Assembly: GCA_013151655.1 (NCBI GenBank)
Contig: JAADHX010000473.1
Span: 1 to 6,156, forward strand
DNA length: 6,156 bases
Source: Actinomycetota bacterium
Lineage (GTDB): Bacteria; Actinomycetota; Acidimicrobiia; Acidimicrobiales; Poriferisodalaceae
Direction: 5' to 3'
How positions within the stretch are numbered: the first letter of the stretch is position 1; each line of letters opens with the position of its first letter. A program made the position numbers and the translations under genes. Under the pieces are notes generated by a model that saw nothing but the letters and a program-made list of their open reading frames with translations, was not told where the DNA came from and searched no databases. Of the stretch, positions 1-6,107 are shown piece by piece.

Positions 1-144
1 TTACCTCTATTTAGAGTCGCGGAAAGTCCGTGTGTGACAGATCTTGTTCGAAAACTTGTTGATCCGGCTGTTGGGTGTTGTGAGTGATGCACGCATATAT
101 CACCCACATCGCTCATCGACTTCGGTGGGCTGATGTCCTTCGCC

Positions 145-300
145 CTAGGGGACAAGCTCGAAGAGGTAGGCGAATGGTGACTTGGTGTAGGCGACGCCAC
201 GCCCAGTTTCGTGGAGGAGTGCGACCGTGACTTCGACATCGCGCCTGGGCACCAGGTACTCGTCGAGATCGTTGGTCCGCAGGCGCGCAAGGGCGAAGGC
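145..300 (-). pseudogene. C-terminal fragment of an unidentified minus-strand gene
   Basis: An open stretch of 51 codons ends at a TAG (145-147, read on the minus strand) and has no start codon; it is closed upstream by a TGA at 301-303. The peptide includes LRTNDLDEYLVPRRDVEV and ends in SPFAYLFELVP. About four fifths of its third codon positions are G or C, typical of real coding sequence in this genome, and the peptide looks like a folded protein's C terminus rather than an out-of-frame shadow. I do not recognise the family. The 5' part appears lost. A neighbouring minus frame just upstream (about 303-340, containing GIVVALDRTQRL) may be the continuation across a frameshift. The fragment directly abuts the IS3-type remnant, so insertion followed by deletion may have destroyed the gene. 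Confidence 0.45.
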
Positions 301-340
301 TCAGTCGCTGGGTTCTGTCGAGGGCGACAACGATGCCCCA

Positions 341-506
341 CGAAATGGCGCCGAGCTGGGCGAGCCAACGATGCCGCGTCGATTCGGCGACCTCGAGATG
401 GCGGCACACCTCCTCGAGTTCCTGACCTGAAGACAACAACTTGTTGCCCTCAGACCAGCTTGCGGATGATCTGCTCAAGCGTGTGACGTCGGCTCCTCTT
501 GGTCAT
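341..506 (-). pseudogene. IS3-family transposase OrfA remnant, frameshifted and truncated
   Basis: Read leftwards from an ATG at 504-506, the first 17 residues are MTKRSRRHTLEQIIRKL, a typical IS3-family OrfA N terminus. A TGA at 450-452 then stops the frame. Dropping one base near 455 restores a continuous OrfA helix-turn-helix region: SEGNKLLSSGQELEEVC, then RHLEVAESTRHRWLAQLG. OrfA normally continues from there into a leucine-zipper segment rich in KRLKELE-type repeats. Here similarity stops at about 341-350, so only roughly the first 55 residues remain and nothing of OrfB (the DDE catalytic part) is visible. The gene is dead twice over, by frameshift and by truncation. Family assignment is by recognised motif; the exact element is not identified. 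Confidence 0.75.
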
Positions 507-527
507 AAGTCATCATGATCCTCTCTC

Positions 528-542
528 GCCCCCTCCGGGGGC
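528..542. other. Short GC hairpin inside the IS3 remnant leader
   Basis: GCCCCC (528-533) and GGGGGC (537-542) form a perfect 6-bp stem with a 3-nt loop; CTCG (525-528) and CGAG (546-549) could alternatively pair around it. No T-run follows on either strand, so it does not look like a complete intrinsic terminator. It lies between the presumed element end and the OrfA start, where IS3-type elements often carry structure protecting the transposase from outside transcription. That role is inference. Confidence 0.3.
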
Positions 543-587
543 AATCGAGGAACACAACAGCTGGATCAGAAACCGGGACTCACTTCA

Positions 588-752
588 CGGAGCGCAGACC
601 ACGATCGTCGTCGATGTGTCTTTGTGCCCTAGCTGCGTTTCCGTCACAGGCGGACCATTTACTCAGAACAGTCCCCCATCGGAACGGTTCGCGTCTGATG
701 CTGTTCTTGAATCGGTCGCCCATCTCGGGCGAGCGACAGAAAGGAGAATCCT
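588..752 (+). other. Leader region of the redox module; no gene seen
   Basis: This 165-nt stretch has no convincing ORF and should contain the promoter for the lipoprotein gene. I could not identify a -35/-10 pair worth naming. Just before the ribosome-binding site, TCGCCC (716-721) and GGGCGA (727-732) form a 6-bp stem with a 5-nt loop, and GTCGC (715-719) can pair alternatively with GCGAC (733-737). These mutually exclusive pairings sit 3 to 9 nt from the Shine-Dalgarno sequence (AAGGAG, 741-746) and might affect translation, but they are short enough to arise by chance. Confidence 0.3.
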
Positions 753-1670
753 ATGAGAGCCAAGAAGATTTCGGCAGTTCTCGGGGCGGTCCTCCTCTCA
801 GTGGTAGCGGTCAGTTGCGGAAGCGGCGACTCGAGTTCCGGGTCGACGCAAGCTCCGGCAGAAACTGATGCTGTTGCGGAGACGAACGCCCCCGAGGCAA
901 CCGATGCGCCGGCCGAGACCGGCGCCCCAGCAGAGACTGAACCGGTGGTTGTCGATGCCAACCTCGTAGAAGGGATCACGATAGACGGTGATGCGGCCGA
1001 CTGGGCCGACGTTCCCGTACTGGACCTGACACTGGATGCGATTGTCGACGTGACCGCGGAGTCCAAGGACGCGTCGGTAAAGGTCGCCCATGACGGCGAA
1101 AATGTCATGGTCCTCATACAGGTCGAGGATGACTACAACTGGGATCCTGACGACGCCCACCTGTCCGCCGCTCTCGGCGTGCAGTGGGCGATCGACCAGA
1201 GTGCCGGAGACGCAATGGGTGCAACCGAGGACGACCAGGAGACCTCCCTCGGCATGGTCGACATCTGGCACTGGGAACTCGAATGTGAAGCAGGTGTCGT
1301 CGCCGGCGGTTCCACCTCCGGCCCAGGTGAAGGAAACGACGCCGGGAACGACGAAGCCTGCAACTTCGACGACGAGTGGTCGACCGATACAGAGACTCGG
1401 GAGGACGACAACGGTGAAGGCGCCGAGAATTCGCTCGCCGGAGCCTGGAGTCATTCTGAACCGGTCGCCGATGCCGACGGAACGTGGACGTTTGAGATGA
1501 GTCGCCCATTCGACACGGGTGATTCGACCGACACGACCTTCGTGATCGGTAGCTCGAACCAGATGGCCGTTGCCTACTGGGATTCGGACGTGTCTCCCGA
1601 GGGTTGGGAGGACGAAGACCACGTACAGAGCACGGGCATCGGTTGGATCGTGGTCAACCTCGTTGGGTGA
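753..1670 (+). CDS. Acidic lipoprotein with EB_dh-type heme-binding domain
   Basis: A 305-residue exported protein, probably an outer-face electron carrier. The ATG has a good Shine-Dalgarno (AAGGAG, 741-746, 6-nt spacer). Residues 1-21 are a lipoprotein signal (RAKK, then a hydrophobic core ending AVS) with the lipidated Cys at 22. Residues 23-65 are a Ser/Ala/Pro/Glu/Thr linker with repeated APAET-like units. Residues about 70-305 match the EB_dh family (heme b subunit of ethylbenzene dehydrogenase and dimethylsulfide dehydrogenase): IDGDAADW at 77-84, VKVAHDGENVMVLIQV at 109-124, MVDIWHWE at 168-175, then MSRPFDTGD, a Trp-Asp segment at 276-277 and a closing hydrophobic strand. There is no CxxCH, so any heme would be b-type. 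Cys178 and Cys203 could form a disulfide. The mature part has about 66 acidic and only four basic residues, with no Lys after position 110, so the Met/Lys heme ligation known from EbdC cannot apply directly. The family call is by motif; heme binding is inferred. Confidence 0.75.
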   Translation: MRAKKISAVLGAVLLSVVAVSCGSGDSSSGSTQAPAETDAVAETNAPEATDAPAETGAPAETEPVVVDANLVEGITIDGDAADWADVPVLDLTLDAIVDVTAESKDASVKVAHDGENVMVLIQVEDDYNWDPDDAHLSAALGVQWAIDQSAGDAMGATEDDQETSLGMVDIWHWELECEAGVVAGGSTSGPGEGNDAGNDEACNFDDEWSTDTETREDDNGEGAENSLAGAWSHSEPVADADGTWTFEMSRPFDTGDSTDTTFVIGSSNQMAVAYWDSDVSPEGWEDEDHVQSTGIGWIVVNLVG

Positions 1671-1694
1671 TGACCACATAGTCCACCGTTACCG

Positions 1695-1729
1695 GAGCGG
1701 GCCAGGGCGTCACCCCGCCTGGCCCGCTC
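1695..1729 (+). terminator. 12-bp hairpin between lipoprotein and Fe-S genes
   Basis: GAGCGGGCCAGG (1695-1706) is perfectly complementary to CCTGGCCCGCTC (1718-1729), with an 11-nt loop. It starts 24 nt after the lipoprotein stop and ends 69 nt before the Fe-S gene start. No T-run follows, so it could be a leaky or factor-dependent terminator, or an RNA-stabilising 3' structure. Either would give more lipoprotein than downstream enzyme from one promoter. If it terminates fully, genes 2-5 need their own promoter in 1730-1785, where I see no clear one. Confidence 0.6.
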
Positions 1730-1798
1730 GAACCACATTCGCGGCGGGAGAGGACAGCGACCGGAAACCCACCGAATCGGTGTCATGAGGAGCAGTTC

Positions 1799-2800
1799 AT
1801 GCAGTTCAATCGTCGAAGGTCCAACCATCGAGTCGAGTCTCATCCAGTCGGACTCGGGCTTGCAGACGGTCTCGGATCGGAGGGGTCCACACCGACCTCC
1901 GACGGTCCCACCGCCGTCCCAGTCTCTGTAAGCCGGCGCAATGTCTTGAAGAAGCTGGGTGCCGGGGGGCTCGCGGTGGCAGCTCCAGCACTCGGGTTGG
2001 GCGCGATGGTCAAGCCGGAAAACGCCCAGGAGGACCGACCTGCTCTCGGGCCGAGAGGGCGCGTTCGGCAATGGGGCATGATCATCGATCTCAGACGTTG
2101 CGACGGATGCCAGAGCCAGGGCACGCCGCCGCAATGCACCTTGGCGTGTATCGAGGGGCATCTCGCACCTGAGCCGATGGAGTGGATCGAGATCTACGAA
2201 AACGAGATGTCAGGAGGTGGAACCCAGTTCCTTCCGACCCCGTGCCAACAGTGCGAGAACCCGCCATGTGTGAACGTGTGCCCCGTCGCCGCAACCTACT
2301 CACAGCCCGACGGCATCGTCGCGATCGACCAGGAGCGGTGCATCGGCTGCCGGCTGTGTATGGCAGCGTGTCCCTACGACCGTCGCTTCTTCAACTGGGG
2401 AACGGCACCCGTCCCACCCGAAGCACTACTGGCCGACTACTCGCCCGCCCATCAGGTCCCCGCCAAACGAGGCACGGTCATGAAGTGCGACTTCTGCACG
2501 GACCTAGTTCGAGCGGGATCTCTGCCCCAATGTGTCCAGGCGTGCCCACAGGATGCGATCTATTACGGGGATCTGGAGGAAGACATCGCGACCAACGGTG
2601 TCGAGGTGGTCGGGTTCCAGGACTATCTGACACGCAACAACACCTATCGGTTGAAGGAGGATCTGGGTACCCGTCCGCGTGTTCACTACATCCCCGGTCA
2701 CGGCGAGGACGTCGGGCGAGACCCTGAATCCACGGGCCGCCTTCCCACCGAGTGGCCGTGGGCAGATCGAGCGAAGGGTGCAGTCACATGGGAGAGGTGA
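1799..2800 (+). CDS. Tat-exported 4x[4Fe-4S] ferredoxin-like subunit (NrfC/DsrO/TtrB type)
   Basis: A 333-residue electron-transfer subunit that should sit on the outer face of the membrane and relay electrons between the NrfD-like partner and outer carriers. The ATG has GAGGAG at 1787-1792 (6-nt spacer). A twin-arginine motif, SRRNVLK (residues 45-51), follows an unusually long 44-residue N-region and precedes a hydrophobic stretch (about 54-69). Four Cys groups follow: C101/104/113/117, C149/152/157/161 (CQQCENPPCVNVCP), C181/184/187/191 (CIGCRLCMAACP) and C230/233/245/249. All sixteen ligands are intact, with no Trp substitution of the NarH kind, so four [4Fe-4S] clusters are predicted. 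There is no C-terminal membrane helix. Its own Tat signal is typical of NrfC, DsrO, TtrB and HybA rather than of beta subunits exported with a molybdenum partner. It overlaps the next gene by 13 nt. Family and clusters are firm; the specific pathway is not. Confidence 0.9.
   Translation: MQFNRRRSNHRVESHPVGLGLADGLGSEGSTPTSDGPTAVPVSVSRRNVLKKLGAGGLAVAAPALGLGAMVKPENAQEDRPALGPRGRVRQWGMIIDLRRCDGCQSQGTPPQCTLACIEGHLAPEPMEWIEIYENEMSGGGTQFLPTPCQQCENPPCVNVCPVAATYSQPDGIVAIDQERCIGCRLCMAACPYDRRFFNWGTAPVPPEALLADYSPAHQVPAKRGTVMKCDFCTDLVRAGSLPQCVQACPQDAIYYGDLEEDIATNGVEVVGFQDYLTRNNTYRLKEDLGTRPRVHYIPGHGEDVGRDPESTGRLPTEWPWADRAKGAVTWER
2773..2778 (+). promoter_or_regulatory. Ribosome-binding site fixing the NrfD-like start at 2788
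   Basis: GAAGGG ends 9 nt before the ATG at 2788 and lies inside the end of the Fe-S gene. The upstream in-frame GTG at 2752 has no comparable site and would add 12 residues without membrane or domain character. The ATG at 2788 is therefore preferred. Confidence 0.6.
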
Positions 2801-4161
2801 CCGAGTCGCCCAAGGTGCATCCAGGCACCGGCGAAAGCGCCTGGGATGACCGACTCGATGAACACGTGATTGCACCTGTCAAGCGGGCCGGCCGCGGATA
2901 CGTGCTGTGGCTGGTCGGCCTCAGTGCGATGATCGTCTGGGGTGTGTTCGCGTACAGCACCCAGGTGCGAGACGGGCTGTACGTGACCGGGATGCGCGAT
3001 CGAATCTCGTGGGGCCTCTACATCTCGTCGTTCGTCTTCTTCATCGGCATCAGTCATGCCGGAACACTGATCTCGGCGATCCTGCGGGTCAGCAACGCCT
3101 CGTGGCGAACACCGATCACGCGGATCGCCGAATCGATCACCGTTGTCGCTCTGGTAACTGGTGGCCTGATGGTAATTGTCGACATGGGTAAACCGTTGCG
3201 GTTGTACCAGATGTTCATCAACGGGAACTGGCAGTCCCCGCTGATGTGGGACATGTTCGCGATCACCATCTATCTCACAGCGAGCGTCACCTATTTGCTA
3301 GTTCCGATGGTGCCCGACTTGGCGCTGTTCCGCGATCGTCTCGATGGTCGGGTGCCTCGATTCCAGTGGTGGATCTATGCGGTGTTCTCGTTCGGATGGA
3401 GGGGCAATACGGCGCAGAAGAAGTCCCTGACGAAGTCGATCTCCTTGCTCGCGGTGCTCATCATCCCGATTGCGGTCTCGGTCCACACCGTCGTGTCGTG
3501 GATCTTCGCGATGACTCTCAGAGTCAGTTGGAACAGCACGATCTTCGGGTTCTTCTTCGTGACCGGTGCCATCTTCTCGGGAATCGCAGCTCTGATTCTG
3601 GTCTTGGCCGTGGTCCGGCGTCGCTTCCACTTGCAGGAGTACATCACCTCGGTGCATTTCGAATACCTCGGATATCTCCTGCTGACCGCGGCGATGGTGA
3701 TGCTCTACTCCAATGCGTCGGAGTACATAACCAAGGGCTTCCACGCTTCGGAGGACGACCTGTTCGCGTTTCGGGAACTGTTCCTGACCGAGTTCGCTCC
3801 GTTGTACTGGTTCTACTTCTTCGGCGGTCTGGTATTCCCGATCCTGATCGTCGCATTCAAGCGGACCCGAAATGTGATCGGTCTATCGATTGCTTCGGCG
3901 TTTGTGCTGGTCGCGATGTTCATCGAGCGCTACTTCATCGTCGTGGCCGGCCTGCGGGTTCCGCTGATGCCCTACGAGCCGGCATCGTATGCACCGACGT
4001 GGGTGGAATGGTCCGTCTTCGGAGCGGGTCTGGCACTGTTCCTTCTGCTCCTGACCCTGTTCACAAAGTTCTTCCCTGTGCTCGCGGTGTGGGAGATGAA
4101 AGAGGAACATGAGGCTCGAATGGCGCGTGTTCCAACTGAACATGAGGCGGTCGAGCAATGA
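2788..4161 (+). CDS. NrfD/ActC/DsrP-like quinone-interacting membrane subunit
   Basis: A 457-residue integral membrane protein, expected to exchange electrons with (mena)quinone and to anchor the Fe-S subunit. I see about ten hydrophobic helices: 39-57, 76-98, 115-133, 154-176, 217-243, 251-276, 287-309, 337-357, 363-385 and 405-430. Ten helices fit the longer NrfD branch (ActC/ActF of alternative complex III, DsrP, HybB) rather than the 8-helix PsrC/NrfD branch. Motifs I associate with that branch are ISHAGTLISAILR (88-100), then WRTPITRIAES (106-116), SPLMWDMFAITIYLTAS (150-166), SVHTVVSW (231-238) and TGAIFSGIAAL (259-269). H90, D155 and H233 are candidate quinone-site or proton-path residues. 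From memory, relatives often have Asp just after the aromatic in the SVHTVVS segment; here residue 239 is Ile. The start overlaps the Fe-S gene by 13 nt and the stop overlaps the next ATG, so translation is probably coupled along genes 2-4. Confidence 0.88.
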   Translation: MGEVTESPKVHPGTGESAWDDRLDEHVIAPVKRAGRGYVLWLVGLSAMIVWGVFAYSTQVRDGLYVTGMRDRISWGLYISSFVFFIGISHAGTLISAILRVSNASWRTPITRIAESITVVALVTGGLMVIVDMGKPLRLYQMFINGNWQSPLMWDMFAITIYLTASVTYLLVPMVPDLALFRDRLDGRVPRFQWWIYAVFSFGWRGNTAQKKSLTKSISLLAVLIIPIAVSVHTVVSWIFAMTLRVSWNSTIFGFFFVTGAIFSGIAALILVLAVVRRRFHLQEYITSVHFEYLGYLLLTAAMVMLYSNASEYITKGFHASEDDLFAFRELFLTEFAPLYWFYFFGGLVFPILIVAFKRTRNVIGLSIASAFVLVAMFIERYFIVVAGLRVPLMPYEPASYAPTWVEWSVFGAGLALFLLLLTLFTKFFPVLAVWEMKEEHEARMARVPTEHEAVEQ

Positions 4162-5153
4162 GCTGTCAGCCAGCGATCCGTCGGCAGCGGCCGTTTACTC
4201 TGGTTCTCGCGATGCTTATCGCCGTAGTCGGGATTGCGGGGGGCCTGTCGAGCCCTGCCCTCGCCGCGACCATCGGTGTCGATGCACCCGCGGAAACGAC
4301 CGTCGGAGAGACAGTCAGTGTTTCGGCGACCATCAGTGACGCGGATGGACCCATCGTCGGTGCGGATGTGGCCGTGACCCGGCTCGCGGCAATCGGCGGT
4401 ACGTCGGGTTTCGTCGAACTTGATCGTGGAGTCACGGACGAGTCCGGCGTCGTCGAGTTCGAGTTTGTCCAGAACGCTGACAGTTCCGAGACCGCCCAGA
4501 TGCGAATCGAATACGACGGTCCCGACGGAATAGAAGCGGAGGAATTCGAGATGGTCGTCCGACCGGGTCCGCAACAGCGGTCCGGATCTGCGGGTCTCGA
4601 CATGGGTTTCGTGAACGTCGGGTGGTTGTTCGTCGTGCTCGCACTGGTCTGGGGCGTTCTGATCCTCGCTGTCTACCAGCTCGTCGCCATTTCCAGGGCG
4701 AACGACGGTCCCGGGCAACCACTCAGCCTGGCACCGTACGCGATGGTGACCTTCGTGCTGCTGACTGCGGTGGGGATGTTCGTCGTGATCGCAAGGCAGC
4801 CGACGACGCACGCCAACCTCACTCCGAATGAGAGCTTCAACCGTTCTCCAGACGCCATCGTCGGTGAAGAATACGACTACCTCGGGTACCGCGACGAGAA
4901 CACGCCTCGCCCCGACGACCTCGGTGGCCAGGCGCTCTATGTGCAGAACGGATGCGCCGGTTGCCATGGTCCCAGTGGAGGAGGTGCAATGGCAGGCGGA
5001 GAACTGACCGACGCCACAATGTCCGATCGAGAGGAAGTTGTCGAGGCGATTCGGCGGGGCCCGAAGGGGATGCCGACGTACGGTGGGGAAGTCCTGACGG
5101 ATGTCGAGATCGACCGCATGATCGAGTACGTGCTCGACGCGAACGGCGATTGA
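4158..5153 (+). CDS. Membrane-tethered mono-heme cytochrome c with Ig-like N-terminal domain
   Basis: A 331-residue predicted electron carrier. Residues 1-36 are a Sec signal (RRQRPF, a hydrophobic core, then SSPALA before the likely cut). Residues about 37-135 look like a beta-sandwich of bacterial Ig or carboxypeptidase-regulatory type (VGETVSVSATISDADGPIVG, then a GVTDESGVVEFEF-type strand); its role is unknown. Two membrane helices follow at about 154-177 and 193-212. The C-terminal 75 residues are a class I cytochrome c: QALYVQNGCAGCHGPSGGG carries the heme motif C266-A-G-C269-H270, and M305 in GPKGMPTYGG is the likely distal ligand. With a cleaved signal and two helices, both soluble domains face outward, consistent with taking electrons from or giving them to the Fe-S subunit. 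It starts in an ATGA overlap with the preceding stop, with a weak GAGG at 4144-4147. The order Ig, 2TM, cytochrome c is not one I recognise as a named family. Confidence 0.88.
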   Translation: MSCQPAIRRQRPFTLVLAMLIAVVGIAGGLSSPALAATIGVDAPAETTVGETVSVSATISDADGPIVGADVAVTRLAAIGGTSGFVELDRGVTDESGVVEFEFVQNADSSETAQMRIEYDGPDGIEAEEFEMVVRPGPQQRSGSAGLDMGFVNVGWLFVVLALVWGVLILAVYQLVAISRANDGPGQPLSLAPYAMVTFVLLTAVGMFVVIARQPTTHANLTPNESFNRSPDAIVGEEYDYLGYRDENTPRPDDLGGQALYVQNGCAGCHGPSGGGAMAGGELTDATMSDREEVVEAIRRGPKGMPTYGGEVLTDVEIDRMIEYVLDANGD

Positions 5154-5214
5154 CAACTTGCTCGTGACAGCTGTGGCCCTTGCCGACCAACTGAACCTGC
5201 GATTCGAGCCATCC

Positions 5215-5220
5215 GAGGAG
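5215..5220 (+). promoter_or_regulatory. Ribosome-binding site supporting a TTG start at 5226
   Basis: GAGGAG is placed 5 nt before TTG at 5226. No ATG or GTG in the same frame lies close to it, and the protein reads sensibly from this point (NRHDLSEIE). The TTG is therefore taken as the initiation codon. Confidence 0.6.
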
Positions 5221-5225
5221 AGCCA

Positions 5226-5981
5226 TTGAACCGACACGACCTCTCCGAGATCGAGAACGCCCTGGTGCAGGACGCCGTAGGAGAATTCGACGACTCCGAA
5301 CTCGAAGGCCTCCCTGACCCGGTGCAACGCTTCCTCCGAACCGCCATCGCGCCCGGCACCCCGCTATCCCGCACGGCGCTCCTACAGATGCGAGGCCACA
5401 TCAAGGTGGGTCGATGGCTTCCCTTCCGGGCCCATGAAGTGCTCTCCCCCCTCCGGGGATTCATCTGGTCCGCCCGCGCCGCCGGGATCATCGCAGGATC
5501 GGACTACTACGCCCAAGGACAAGGCGAGATGGACTGGAAAGTCGCAGGCCTGTTCCGCGTCATGAAAGCCGAGGGACCCGACGTCTCTCGGAGCGGAGCA
5601 GAACGGGCGGCATCCGAAGCCGCATTACTACCAACCACGCTGCTACCACGCTTCGGCGTCGAGTGGACAGCCACAGACGACGACCACATCAGCGCCCGAT
5701 ACGCAATCGACGACAAACCCGTAGAGGTCCACTACACGCTCACTCCCGACGGGCGCATCCAATCCGTCGTGTTCGACCGGTGGGGCGACCCAGACAACAC
5801 AGGTACCTGGGGCCCCCACCGCTTCGGCGGCGACTTCACCAGCTACACAACCTTCAACGGGATCACCATCCCAGACGCCGGCCGGCTCGGCTGGCACTAC
5901 GACACCGACCGCTGGAACCAAGGCGAGTTCTTCCGGTACCGCGTCACCGCCATGACACCGCTCGCCGACTTGACCGCATGA
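5226..5981 (+). CDS. DUF6544 (DUF6920)-family protein of unknown function
   Basis: A 251-residue soluble protein with no signal peptide or membrane helix. Its pattern fits the DUF6544 family common in actinobacteria: LPDPVQRFLRTAI near the start (29-41), a beta-rich centre (RGHIKVGRWLPFRAHEVLSP, then FIWSARAAGIIAGSDYYAQG), a GAERAASEAALLPTTLLP helix (about 123-140), WTATDDDHISARY, and near the end a GRIQSVVFDRWGD hairpin followed by FGGDFTSYTTFNGITIPDAG. The fold appears to be a lipocalin- or LolA-like beta sheet; that is inference. No catalytic residues can be named. It begins 72 nt after the cytochrome gene on the same strand with no clear terminator between, so it may be read with the redox operon, but nothing in it suggests an electron-transfer role. 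Synonymous choice looks more C-rich than in the redox genes. Confidence 0.8.
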   Translation: MNRHDLSEIENALVQDAVGEFDDSELEGLPDPVQRFLRTAIAPGTPLSRTALLQMRGHIKVGRWLPFRAHEVLSPLRGFIWSARAAGIIAGSDYYAQGQGEMDWKVAGLFRVMKAEGPDVSRSGAERAASEAALLPTTLLPRFGVEWTATDDDHISARYAIDDKPVEVHYTLTPDGRIQSVVFDRWGDPDNTGTWGPHRFGGDFTSYTTFNGITIPDAGRLGWHYDTDRWNQGEFFRYRVTAMTPLADLTA

Positions 5982-6068
5982 CGCAGAACGGCCGCATGGT
6001 CAACGTCGGGGTCGACACGAATGATTTCACACCCGTCTCGGCATCTGCTCGTCCTACCGACGTGCCCT

Positions 6069-6107
6069 CACTGCGTTGTCCACGATGCAGTGCGCACGAT
6101 GCAGTGC
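6069..6107. repeat. Short tandem repeat with overlapping hairpin in the 3' non-coding end
   Basis: CACGATGCAGTGC occurs at 6081-6093 and again at 6095-6107, a 14-nt period with one spacer base. CACTGC (6069-6074) can pair with GCAGTG of the first copy (6087-6092) or of the second (6101-6106), giving two alternative 6-bp hairpins. No T-run follows. The surrounding 5982-6156 stretch holds no convincing gene. The repeat may be a weak transcription end, a protein-binding site or a chance duplication. Confidence 0.5.

Larger units (their letters stand above)
341..587 (-). mobile_element. Left-end remnant of an IS3-family insertion sequence
   Basis: The OrfA remnant begins 81 nt inside position 587. 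Read on the minus strand, the sequence starting at 587 begins TGAAGTGAGTCCCGG. It has the TG start and the distance to OrfA expected of an IS3-type terminal repeat. The other end of the element is not present: similarity ends near 341, where an unrelated coding fragment starts. No partner inverted repeat or target duplication could be found, so the boundary at 587 is an inference from the OrfA position and the TG...CA convention. The IS content itself is better supported than its exact edges. Confidence 0.45.

Noticed and set aside
81..115. Imperfect hairpin TGAGTGATG / CATCGCTCA near the left edge
   Set aside because: Nine pairs including one G-T with a 17-nt loop. There is no T-run and no clear gene ending here for it to serve apart from the decayed fragment, so it is not listed as a terminator.
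798..1679. Minus-strand open frame of 293 codons opposite the lipoprotein gene
   Set aside because: The plus-strand frame has a lipobox, a good ribosome-binding site and EB_dh motifs; the reverse frame shows no recognisable domain.
2752..2787. GTG at 2752 as start of the NrfD-like gene
   Set aside because: It has no clear ribosome-binding site and adds 12 residues without a recognisable feature. The ATG at 2788 has GAAGGG at a suitable distance.
3972..5327. Long minus-strand open frame of 451 codons opposite genes 3-5
   Set aside because: It lies antisense to three well-recognised genes with firm motifs (NrfD helices, CxxCH). Its peptide is rich in Arg, His and Asp with no domain, as expected of a shadow frame in GC-rich coding DNA.
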